A stretch of 9,159 nt of DNA, taken from assembly GCA_031284765.1 (NCBI GenBank), contig JAITXK010000117.1, forward strand, positions 1 to 9,159, in the 5' to 3' direction. The position numbers were made by a program, and so were the translations under genes. Below are positions 1 through 6,072 of this stretch, piece by piece. This stretch comes from Candidatus Symbiothrix sp. (GTDB lineage: Bacteria > Bacteroidota > Bacteroidia > Bacteroidales > Azobacteroidaceae). Each line of letters starts with the position of its first letter. Position 1 is the stretch's first letter. A model generated the notes under the pieces. That model saw only the letters and a list, made by a program, of their open reading frames with translations. It had not been told where the DNA came from and ran no database searches.

Positions 1-20
1 TTAGATAAAAATTGTCGTAT

Positions 21-105
21 CGTCATTGCGAGGGCGAAGCCCGAAGCAAACCAGAAAGAATACACTCAAACAATACTGGATTGCTTCGCTCCGCTCGCAA
101 AGACG
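21..105. repeat. Imperfect palindromic intergenic repeat (MITE-like)
   Basis: The outer arms are CGTCATTGCGAG (21-32) and CTCGCAAAGACG (94-105), complementary except for one position. The inner arms are GAAGCAAACCAG (43-54) and CTGGATTGCTTC (76-87), again with one mismatch. The centre (55-75) is unpaired. The CGTCATTGCGAG...GAAGCAATCCAG pattern resembles a dispersed palindromic repeat that I recall from intergenic regions of many bacterial genomes; that is memory, not a search result. It lies directly upstream of the nuclease gene. A reading frame in phase with that gene crosses it, but only from a TTG codon, so I treat the repeat as non-coding. Confidence 0.75.
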
Positions 106-145
106 TCAAAAGAGATTTAACTTAATACTAATAATTAATCAAACA

Positions 146-1150
146 ATGGCAATTCCCGAACAATTATTGTTTAACGAACTATCGCAACTCATAGAAAGAA
201 GCAAAGCGTTTGTCGCTACTCAGGCAAACAGTACGCTCACGCTACTGTTTTGGAAAATAGGCAAGCGGATAAATGAAACTATTCTGCAAAACAGGCGGGC
301 AGAGTATGGAAAGCAAATTGTGCCTACATTGTCAACACAATTGGAAAATAAATATGGGAGAAATTTTACAGAGAAAAATGTAAGGAGAATGTTGCAATTT
401 GCCGAATTATTCTCAGATGAACAAATTGTCGTGACACTGTCACGACAATTGACTTGGTCACACTTTTTAACACTTATCCCATTAAAAAACGATGAAGCAA
501 GGCTTTTTTATGCACGGGAAGTTTTAAATCGACAATTAGGTATCCGGGAATTGAGAAAGCTGATTGCCGTAAAGACATTCGAAAGAACCGATATTGCCAA
601 CACGCAGTTGGCCGTCAATTCCATTATTCCGTTTAACACATTCAAAGACCCATATATTCTTGATTTCCTGAATCTGAAAGACGGTTATCTGGAACATGAT
701 TTGGAAACAGCTATTTTGAGTGAGTTAGAGCGCTTTATACTCGAAATTGGTAAAGGTTTTGCTTTTGTAGAGCGCCAAAAAAGGATGATTATTGACGGCG
801 ATGATTTCTCTCTGGACTTGCTCTTTTATCACCGTACACTGAAACGCTTAGTGGCAATTGAACTGAAACTCGGAAAATTTCAGGCAAAACATAAAGGGCA
901 AATGGAACTTTACCTGAAATGGTTAGATAAATACGAACGGCAAGAGGGTGAAAACGCCCCCATTGGTCTGATACTTTGTGCTGAAAGCAGCCGCGAACAA
1001 ATCGAACTTCTAGAAATGCACAAAGACGGAATCATGGTAGCGGAATATTGGACGGAATTGCCTCCCAAAAAAGAATTGGAACACAAAATCCATGCGTTGC
1101 TGATAGAAGTTCGCGAACGGATAGAACGCAATAAATCTCTTCCCAAATGA
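146..1150 (+). CDS. DUF1016/YhcG-family PDDEXK nuclease domain protein
   Basis: The protein has 334 residues, close to the family's usual length. Residues about 10-155 match the DUF1016 N-terminal domain, including a FWKIGKRI-like segment (35-42), YGRNF (70-74) and the hallmark LSRQLTWSHF (98-107). Residues about 165-320 form the PDDEXK-type C-terminal domain, with D224 in the SLDLLFYH stretch, E239-L-K241 and Q252 as the likely nuclease residues. Family knowledge: these proteins are predicted DNA endonucleases, sometimes found near restriction-modification or mobile loci; the substrate is unknown. The ATG at 146 was chosen because the frame further upstream runs through the palindromic repeat and offers only a TTG at 26. 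No Shine-Dalgarno sequence is evident. The stop overlaps the aroK start (ATGA). Bases 301-420 are 39/120 G+C, against 30/60 in a sampled part of gldM, which hints at foreign origin. The family call is firm; the role is not known. Confidence 0.9.
   Translation: MAIPEQLLFNELSQLIERSKAFVATQANSTLTLLFWKIGKRINETILQNRRAEYGKQIVPTLSTQLENKYGRNFTEKNVRRMLQFAELFSDEQIVVTLSRQLTWSHFLTLIPLKNDEARLFYAREVLNRQLGIRELRKLIAVKTFERTDIANTQLAVNSIIPFNTFKDPYILDFLNLKDGYLEHDLETAILSELERFILEIGKGFAFVERQKRMIIDGDDFSLDLLFYHRTLKRLVAIELKLGKFQAKHKGQMELYLKWLDKYERQEGENAPIGLILCAESSREQIELLEMHKDGIMVAEYWTELPPKKELEHKIHALLIEVRERIERNKSLPK
424..450. repeat. Perfect 12-bp inverted repeat inside the nuclease gene
   Basis: AATTGTCGTGAC (424-435) is followed by a three-base spacer (ACT) and its exact reverse complement GTCACGACAATT (439-450). 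In RNA this would be a 12-bp stem with a very small loop. It encodes part of the stretch leading into the conserved LSRQLTWSH motif of the DUF1016 domain, so part of the symmetry could come from coding constraint. No run of T follows, so it does not look like an intrinsic terminator. Confidence 0.85.
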
Positions 1151-1680
1151 CAAAAATCTTCCTAATCGGCTATATGGGTGCTGGCAAAACGACCATCGGA
1201 CAAAATTTAGCCCGCCGCTTAAACTTGCAATTCGTGGACACGGATAAGTACATTGAAAGCCGGTACCGGAAAAAAATCAATCAGATTTTTGCCGAACGAG
1301 GCGAAGAAGAATTTCGGGAAATGGAACGAAAAGCCTTGCAGGAAGTGACTCAATTCGAAAACGTAGTCATTTCAACCGGAGGCGGCACACCCTGCTTTTT
1401 TGACAATATGCAGTGGATGAACCAACATGGACAAACCGTTTACCTGAAAGTCGCAGTGGAAGAATTGGCCCATCGCCTGAACATCTGCAAACAGAACCGC
1501 CCCCTGATTAAAGATAAAAATCTGGACGAAATCCGGCAATTTGTCGCCGAAAATCTGCTCCAACGCGAAGTTTGCTACAATCTGGCGCATATTATTTATT
1601 CCGCCGGTGAATGGCAGCATTGCAAGAATGCTGAGCAACAAACGGAAGAACTGCTTCACCTCTTAAATACGGAAATATGA
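1147..1680 (+). CDS. aroK: Shikimate kinase
   Basis: This cytoplasmic enzyme phosphorylates shikimate at the 3-OH with ATP, the fifth step of the chorismate (aromatic amino acid) pathway. The 177 residues are the normal size. Visible motifs are the Walker A loop GYMGAGKT (8-15), the shikimate-binding Asp of FVDTDKYIE (D33), R57 in EEFREME, the GGGT substrate loop (77-80), the lid Arg in NRPLI (R117) and the late Arg of QREVCY (R139). All key family residues are present, so it should be active. Its ATG overlaps the nuclease stop (ATGA, 1147-1150), and its own TGA overlaps the next start (ATGA, 1677-1680), so translation of the three genes is probably coupled. Being first essential-type gene behind a nuclease is unusual. 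There is no room for a separate promoter except inside the nuclease gene. Confidence 0.96.
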   Translation: MTKIFLIGYMGAGKTTIGQNLARRLNLQFVDTDKYIESRYRKKINQIFAERGEEEFREMERKALQEVTQFENVVISTGGGTPCFFDNMQWMNQHGQTVYLKVAVEELAHRLNICKQNRPLIKDKNLDEIRQFVAENLLQREVCYNLAHIIYSAGEWQHCKNAEQQTEELLHLLNTEI

Positions 1681-2861
1681 TACAAGAACCTTTGCACAGC
1701 CCGCGGGAATTGCTGGAAGAACTGTCCACTGCTCGCCAGCCGATGACGATTGGCATTCCCAAAGAAAACCAAAAACGCGAAAAACGATTGGCTTTCACAC
1801 CCGAAGCTATTGATATGATTACCGAGGCGGGGCACGAAGTTTGGTTCGAAGAAGGTGCAGGCAATGGCATCCTCTATTCCAACAGGGCGTATGCCGAAGC
1901 GGGTGCCGTGATTACCAATGATCGCAAAGCCGTCTTTTCCTGTGATTTCATCTTCAAAATTACCCCTCCGGAGGTGGAAGAAATCAATTGGATGAAAAAA
2001 CGCGCCGTCATCTTGAGCATGTTGCAAATGCCGGATATTGGCATTGAAACCATTAAAAGCCTGTCAGCAAAACAAATCAGTGCAATTGGCTACGAATTGA
2101 TGACTCCCGATGGCCTGCTATTTCCCGTTCGTACTTCTATATCCGAAATCGAGGGAGCAGCGGCAATATCCATTGCTTCGGAATTGATGAGCAACGAAAA
2201 AGGCGGAAAAGGCATTTTGCTGGGCGGAGTTACGGGCATTTCATCAACAGAAGTTGTGGTTATTGGTGCAGGAACGGCTGGGATGGTGGCTGTCCGTGCA
2301 GCATTGGCCTTAGGCGCAACCGTTAAGGTGTTCGACCACGACTTGCACAAGTTGCGCAGACTGCAAAACGATTTGGGACAGCGGGTCTTTACTTCGGTTT
2401 TTCATCCCAACGTATTAGTCAATGCCTTTCAATCGGCAGATGTAGTCATCGGAGCCATGCATTACTTCGACGATGCTGTACGGCACGTCATTTCCGAAGA
2501 TGTGATTCAAGGCATGAAATCCGGCTCCGTACTGATTGACTTGTGCATCCATCAGGGAGGCTGTTTCGAAACCACCTGTTTTTTGCCCAACGGACATCCC
2601 GCAATTTTCGAGAAACACGGCGTATTGCATTATTGCGTGCCGAATCCCAGTTCCCGCGTGGCACGCACAACCTCCATGGCCTTGAGCAACATTTTCACAC
2701 CATTGATTATCCAAGCAAGCGGATTAGGCGGACTTGGCAGCATGGACCCCCATTTCCGTTCGGGATTTTATATGTATGCGGGCAAGTTGGTCAATAATTA
2801 TGTAGCCAAGCAGTTTAATTTGCCTGCCAATGACATTGGCTTGTTTTTGTCGGTGTATTGA
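1677..2861 (+). CDS. Alanine dehydrogenase-like NAD(P)-binding oxidoreductase (Ald/PntA-N family)
   Basis: The 394-residue protein matches the Bacteroidota form of alanine dehydrogenase, which interconverts L-alanine and pyruvate plus ammonia with NAD. The N-terminal part carries GIPKE (26-30) and the substrate-type R37 (KRLAFTP) and K94 (FKITPP). The Rossmann fold follows: VVVIGAGTAG (193-202) ending in acidic D220 (KVFDHD). Later come the QGGCFET stretch (293-299) and HYCVPN (318-323). The start at 1677 is preferred over the ATG at 1743 because Bacteroidota members, as I recall them, carry a short extension before GIPKE; it also gives the ATGA overlap with aroK. Two catalytic positions differ from classical Ald: Q117 stands where His is usual (a substitution I believe is common in Bacteroidota), and H292 stands where the Asp of the IDQGGC motif is expected. 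Family assignment is strong; alanine dehydrogenase activity is uncertain. Confidence 0.85.
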   Translation: MIQEPLHSPRELLEELSTARQPMTIGIPKENQKREKRLAFTPEAIDMITEAGHEVWFEEGAGNGILYSNRAYAEAGAVITNDRKAVFSCDFIFKITPPEVEEINWMKKRAVILSMLQMPDIGIETIKSLSAKQISAIGYELMTPDGLLFPVRTSISEIEGAAAISIASELMSNEKGGKGILLGGVTGISSTEVVVIGAGTAGMVAVRAALALGATVKVFDHDLHKLRRLQNDLGQRVFTSVFHPNVLVNAFQSADVVIGAMHYFDDAVRHVISEDVIQGMKSGSVLIDLCIHQGGCFETTCFLPNGHPAIFEKHGVLHYCVPNPSSRVARTTSMALSNIFTPLIIQASGLGGLGSMDPHFRSGFYMYAGKLVNNYVAKQFNLPANDIGLFLSVY

Positions 2862-2904
2862 TAATTCAGTCAATTCTATGCTTTTTTCATGCAGCAAGGG
2901 ACTT
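2862..2904. other. Convergent intergenic gap between the two operons
   Basis: These 43 bases separate the stop of the alanine dehydrogenase-like gene (+) from the stop of the chromate-transporter gene (-). There is a T6 run on the plus strand (2882-2887), but the sequence before it forms no convincing GC-rich stem on either strand. I therefore do not call a terminator. Transcripts from both sides may read into the opposing gene. Confidence 0.5.
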
Positions 2905-3447
2905 TCATGTTTTGGAAGTTGCGATTCCATAAACCACCCCGCCAATTGCTGCCACCAAAACCACATATACCGGCGAAACGCCCCAATACCAAATAAGTAA
3001 GGCCGAAGCCACAGGAATGACAACGGTTTTCAGATTTATCCCAATCGTTTGAGCCGTCGTAAAAACCGGCACAGCAATCAACGCCACTACCGCTGGCCGG
3101 ATAGCCTTAAACATCTTGGCGATATACACATTATCCTGAAAATTGCGGAAAAACATCGCAATCAACAAAAGCAGGAGGAAGGAGGGCAGAATCGTTCCCA
3201 AAGCTGCTACCATACTGCCACGTATCCCTTTGATGCGATAACCGGTCAGGATGGAGATATTGACGGCCATCACGCCGGGCACCGATTGTGAAAGCGCAAT
3301 CATATCCACAAAGGCGTCCGAAGTCACCCATCGCTTCTTTTCTACTACTTCTTTCTGAATCAAGGGCAACATGGCGTAGCCTCCACCGATGGTAAATGTG
3401 CCGACTTTGGCAAACGTGCCGAATATCTGTCCATACACATTCATCAT
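2905..3447 (-). CDS. Short (single CHR-domain) chromate transporter family membrane protein
   Basis: The 180-residue protein is one CHR domain. It opens with the family's FAKVGTFTIGGGYAM-type signature (residues 12-26), followed by SQSVPGVMAVN (53-63). At least four clear hydrophobic segments follow, near 78-98, 114-133, 138-156 and 158-176. Family knowledge: CHR proteins are inner-membrane chromate or related-anion transporters. Half-size members usually come as two adjacent genes whose products act together. Here only one copy is present: gldN lies upstream and the convergent alanine dehydrogenase-like gene lies immediately downstream, with no remnant of a partner in the gap. Its ATG overlaps the gldN stop by one base (TAATG; a second ATG follows at once), so it belongs to the T9SS transcript. 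The true substrate, and any link to secretion, cannot be read from the sequence. Confidence 0.88.
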   Translation of the reverse strand: MMNVYGQIFGTFAKVGTFTIGGGYAMLPLIQKEVVEKKRWVTSDAFVDMIALSQSVPGVMAVNISILTGYRIKGIRGSMVAALGTILPSFLLLLLIAMFFRNFQDNVYIAKMFKAIRPAVVALIAVPVFTTAQTIGINLKTVVIPVASALLIWYWGVSPVYVVLVAAIGGVVYGIATSKT

Positions 3448-4475
3448 TAATTGCGTCTTACGCTACGGGTGGGTTCGGTTTTTGTGCTTGATTTGGGCTT
3501 GGGCGCTTTGGCCGGTTTCACGGTTTCTGTTTTTGCCGTCACGGTTTTTGCCGGTTTTTTAGTAGCTTCTTGGGGGGCCACGATTGTATCGTTGAAAATC
3601 CACAACTGCTGGTTAAAGCCTTTCAGTTGCGCTTCGATGCTGTCTTGAGCATGTTTCAGGGCTTCGGGGTCATTGCCGACTTGCCCCGCCAAACTTTTTC
3701 CCATCATGTTTACCGTTTTCACAATCTCGCCCTGGTACAGGGTTTTGCGAAAATAATCCTCCATCGTATAAGTCAGGGCATTGTTGTAATTGGAGGTCAT
3801 AATCATTTCGCGTGACAGATAGGGGCGAAGGTCATCGTATTGCAACCAAAACAAGGCTTCTTTCGTGGCGTTGCCGTAATAAAAGTCTTCCCTCACTAAA
3901 ATGGGGCAAATGGCCAACACTTCCGTTTGGAAGGTGCCGGTTGCCTGATCGAAATAATAGCCTTCCTTGATCATGTATTGCGTGATTTCCTGGCCGGGAA
4001 TATCGCGTTCATCCACCACAAAACTGTTGCCTTGTTTCGTGTACAGGATTTGCAGTTTCTTTAATACTTCTTCAAAATCCTTCTTCTGTGCTTCGGTAAA
4101 TACTTCCCCGCCTTCCAGATAATTATACGCAGTAATCTTCCCATCGGACAGCAGTTTGAAAACCAATGTAAACAGATTCTGCCGGTCGGCCATCGGCTGC
4201 ACCGGATAGTACAAAGCCGCATTGCTTTCCTCTTTCATCAAGTCAACCATGCGGTAAATGATACGTTCCCAAACGATGTGTGCAGGTTTCTTCGATTCTT
4301 GTTCGTGTTTAATCTTTGCACGTTCCGTTAAATTCGCCACCGACGATGCTTCTGCTGCCGCTTCCGACGGGCGTTGGCGGGTAGCCCGCCTGGGTTGTTC
4401 CTGTGCCCAAGCGCTTTGTGCCAATGTCACCAGCGCTACTGCTAAACTGATATAATAGATCCGTTTCATATTCAT
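3447..4475 (-). CDS. gldN: T9SS periplasmic ring protein GldN/PorN
   Basis: Family role: GldN/PorN is a periplasmic protein that joins the outer-membrane lipoprotein GldK/PorK in the large ring of the type IX secretion system and contacts the C-terminal part of GldM/PorM. The 342 residues begin with a signal peptide: MNMKR, a hydrophobic core, and likely cleavage after AWA (residue 24). The conserved body runs from about 65 to 290, including IVWERIIYRMVDL and the aromatic-rich EALFWLQYDDLRPYL stretch. From about residue 300 to the end there is a Lys/Pro/Thr-rich tail with repeated KPAK and AKT motifs, ending in SVRRN. The next in-frame Met (M3, ATG at 4469) is an equally good start. The gene follows gldM by 26 bases and overlaps the CHR gene by one base. 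Identification rests on sequence and on the fixed gene order. Confidence 0.95.
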   Translation of the reverse strand: MNMKRIYYISLAVALVTLAQSAWAQEQPRRATRQRPSEAAAEASSVANLTERAKIKHEQESKKPAHIVWERIIYRMVDLMKEESNAALYYPVQPMADRQNLFTLVFKLLSDGKITAYNYLEGGEVFTEAQKKDFEEVLKKLQILYTKQGNSFVVDERDIPGQEITQYMIKEGYYFDQATGTFQTEVLAICPILVREDFYYGNATKEALFWLQYDDLRPYLSREMIMTSNYNNALTYTMEDYFRKTLYQGEIVKTVNMMGKSLAGQVGNDPEALKHAQDSIEAQLKGFNQQLWIFNDTIVAPQEATKKPAKTVTAKTETVKPAKAPKPKSSTKTEPTRSVRRN

Positions 4476-4501
4476 TTATAATTTTAATTCTGCGTTATAT
4501 G

Positions 4502-6070
4502 CTAATTCACACGTACTTCCATGGGCGCCAACAACGTTCGTTCCGCTCCGCCCGGATCGCGCACCACAATGCCGCGGATGTAAAAGGTTTGTCCGCGCTG
4601 CATGCCTCGAATCACATCTTTTTGTTGTTGCGAGAAGCGTGCGCCATCCGATGAGGTAGTCATGGCAAGACCCATGGAATCGAATTTTTGCAATTCGAAG
4701 CGGACTACCGTAAACCGGATATCCAAGATCCCATCATCAATAGCGGCATTCAATGCGTCAACAGCCACCAACGCGGCTTTGGACTGCGGCGTGCCCCCCC
4801 GATAACGGGTGGTATTGCCATCGGGATTGGTGATGTTTAGGTAGGGCGCAGGGTCGGGTAGGGGGCGCACCTTGAAGGTTTGCTTCGCCATTTCCTGTGT
4901 TTTTCCACCGGCCATTCTGGCAACTACGGAAATCACAGCATCCGCGCCCGCTCTGGGTTTGGCCACCCAGATGTCATTGCTTTTATGGCTTAATGTACCG
5001 TTGGAGATGGTTGCAGAAACATTTTGTCCGGCAATTCCCGGTACGGCAATCTGAATCTCGTTTTCCACATTGGCATACAAGACATTCATCCATACCGGCG
5101 CAATGGTTGCACTTGGCTGCTGCACAAAATACTCCGTGGCAAATTCCTGACGGAACGAAGAACCATCACCGCGAGGCATTTCCACGTATCCTTTGACAGA
5201 GAAAGTGCCGGTAGAACCGGTGCCGGCTACAAACAAGCCGTTGGCATCATCGGGCAAGAAGTTGCCGTTGACAAATATCTTGGGACGTTGCGTGGAATCT
5301 TGCGCCATCAAGCCGATATGCGCACGGTAAGGCGTTCCCCGCATCACGGTTTGTGTTTCGGGAATAACGAAAGCGTTGAGTTTGTTTACGCGGTAATCCA
5401 TCACGTCAATGTTTTTGACCAGGTCGGTCAGTACTTCTCCTTCAGCGTAACGGATGTCGTTCTGCAACTTCGTTAATAAGGTAACGGCGGCCGCCATTGG
5501 CATTTGCGAGAACATCGATTCCGCCCAAGTCTGTTTGTTTTCCTTTGCTTTTCCGGACGGTTCGGTACTCAAATTGTTTTCGATGATGTTTTTGATGGAG
5601 GGATTGGTAACCAGTGAAGCCACATATTCCCGATACACATCAATGTCGTTTTTCAACTTGGCAGCGTAGTTTTTACCGCGCTCGAACATTACATCGTATG
5701 CGGCATTCAGGTCGTCGGGATGCTTCATCTGTTCGGGATTGCCTTTTTTGCCATCGGCTTCGGTAACAATCCGCTGTTTGAGATCCTGAATATAATTAAA
5801 CAGCGAATCGGTTTGCAATTTCACACGCGCACCTTTATCGTACCATTCCTGCGCCTTTTCGGGATTGGTTTTCTGATATGCTTTCAGATCATTGAAAATC
5901 TGGTCGTTATGTTGCGAAGAGGCTTTTACGGAACGCAACATGGTAGCTTCCACCAAGGCAAAACCATCCAACACCTCGGACGAAACGTTGAGGGCGAGCA
6001 TGGCAATGAAAACCAGATACATCAGGTTAATCATTTTCTGCCGGGGAGAATTTGGACTGTTTGAAGCCAT
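4502..6070 (-). CDS. gldM: T9SS/gliding motor protein GldM/PorM
   Basis: GldM/PorM is the long periplasmic shaft of the T9SS motor, anchored in the inner membrane by one helix and pairing with GldL. The 522 residues fit the family (about 515-520). The N-terminal SPRQKMINLMYLVFIAMLAL (8-27) is the near-invariant membrane helix. It carries the charged R10 at its start and is followed by E32 (SSEVLDGF), matching the conserved Arg and Glu positions reported for GldM. After it come a helical domain (about 36-225) and three beta-rich periplasmic domains (roughly 230-315, 320-405 and 405-522); boundaries are approximate. The start is fixed by the MASNSP-PRQKMINL pattern and lies 2 bases after the gldL stop, so translational coupling is likely. 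A G7 run on the coding strand (4800-4794) encodes R424-G-G426 in the last domain and could be prone to slippage. Confidence 0.96.
   Translation of the reverse strand: MASNSPNSPRQKMINLMYLVFIAMLALNVSSEVLDGFALVEATMLRSVKASSQHNDQIFNDLKAYQKTNPEKAQEWYDKGARVKLQTDSLFNYIQDLKQRIVTEADGKKGNPEQMKHPDDLNAAYDVMFERGKNYAAKLKNDIDVYREYVASLVTNPSIKNIIENNLSTEPSGKAKENKQTWAESMFSQMPMAAAVTLLTKLQNDIRYAEGEVLTDLVKNIDVMDYRVNKLNAFVIPETQTVMRGTPYRAHIGLMAQDSTQRPKIFVNGNFLPDDANGLFVAGTGSTGTFSVKGYVEMPRGDGSSFRQEFATEYFVQQPSATIAPVWMNVLYANVENEIQIAVPGIAGQNVSATISNGTLSHKSNDIWVAKPRAGADAVISVVARMAGGKTQEMAKQTFKVRPLPDPAPYLNITNPDGNTTRYRGGTPQSKAALVAVDALNAAIDDGILDIRFTVVRFELQKFDSMGLAMTTSSDGARFSQQQKDVIRGMQRGQTFYIRGIVVRDPGGAERTLLAPMEVRVN
4794..4800 (-). 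repeat. G7 homopolymer inside gldM
   Basis: Seven consecutive G on the coding strand (C7 on the plus strand) fall in the codons for R424-G425-G426, at the beginning of the C-terminal domain of GldM. Gain or loss of one base would remove most of that domain. Whether the tract varies cannot be told from one sequence. Confidence 0.8.
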
Positions 6071-6072
6071 CT

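Noticed and set aside
26..145. In-frame upstream extension of the nuclease gene from a TTG codon
   Set aside because: It runs through the palindromic repeat, has no homology to the family's N-terminus, and the ATG at 146 gives the normal protein.
146..1150. Restriction-modification or toxin-antitoxin system built around the nuclease
   Set aside because: No methyltransferase, specificity subunit or antitoxin-like gene is visible nearby; the next genes are metabolic.
2862..2904. Bidirectional intrinsic terminator between the convergent operons
   Set aside because: There is a T6 run but no stable GC-rich stem next to it; only 3-4 bp pairings could be found.
2724..3023. Minus-strand frame across the ald/CHR junction as a remnant of a second CHR gene
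   Set aside because: The translation is not membrane-like CHR sequence beyond the overlap with the real gene in another frame; it is a shadow of the two flanking genes.
5024..5476. 150-residue plus-strand frame opposite gldM
   Set aside because: No family features, and it lies entirely antisense to a strongly conserved T9SS gene.
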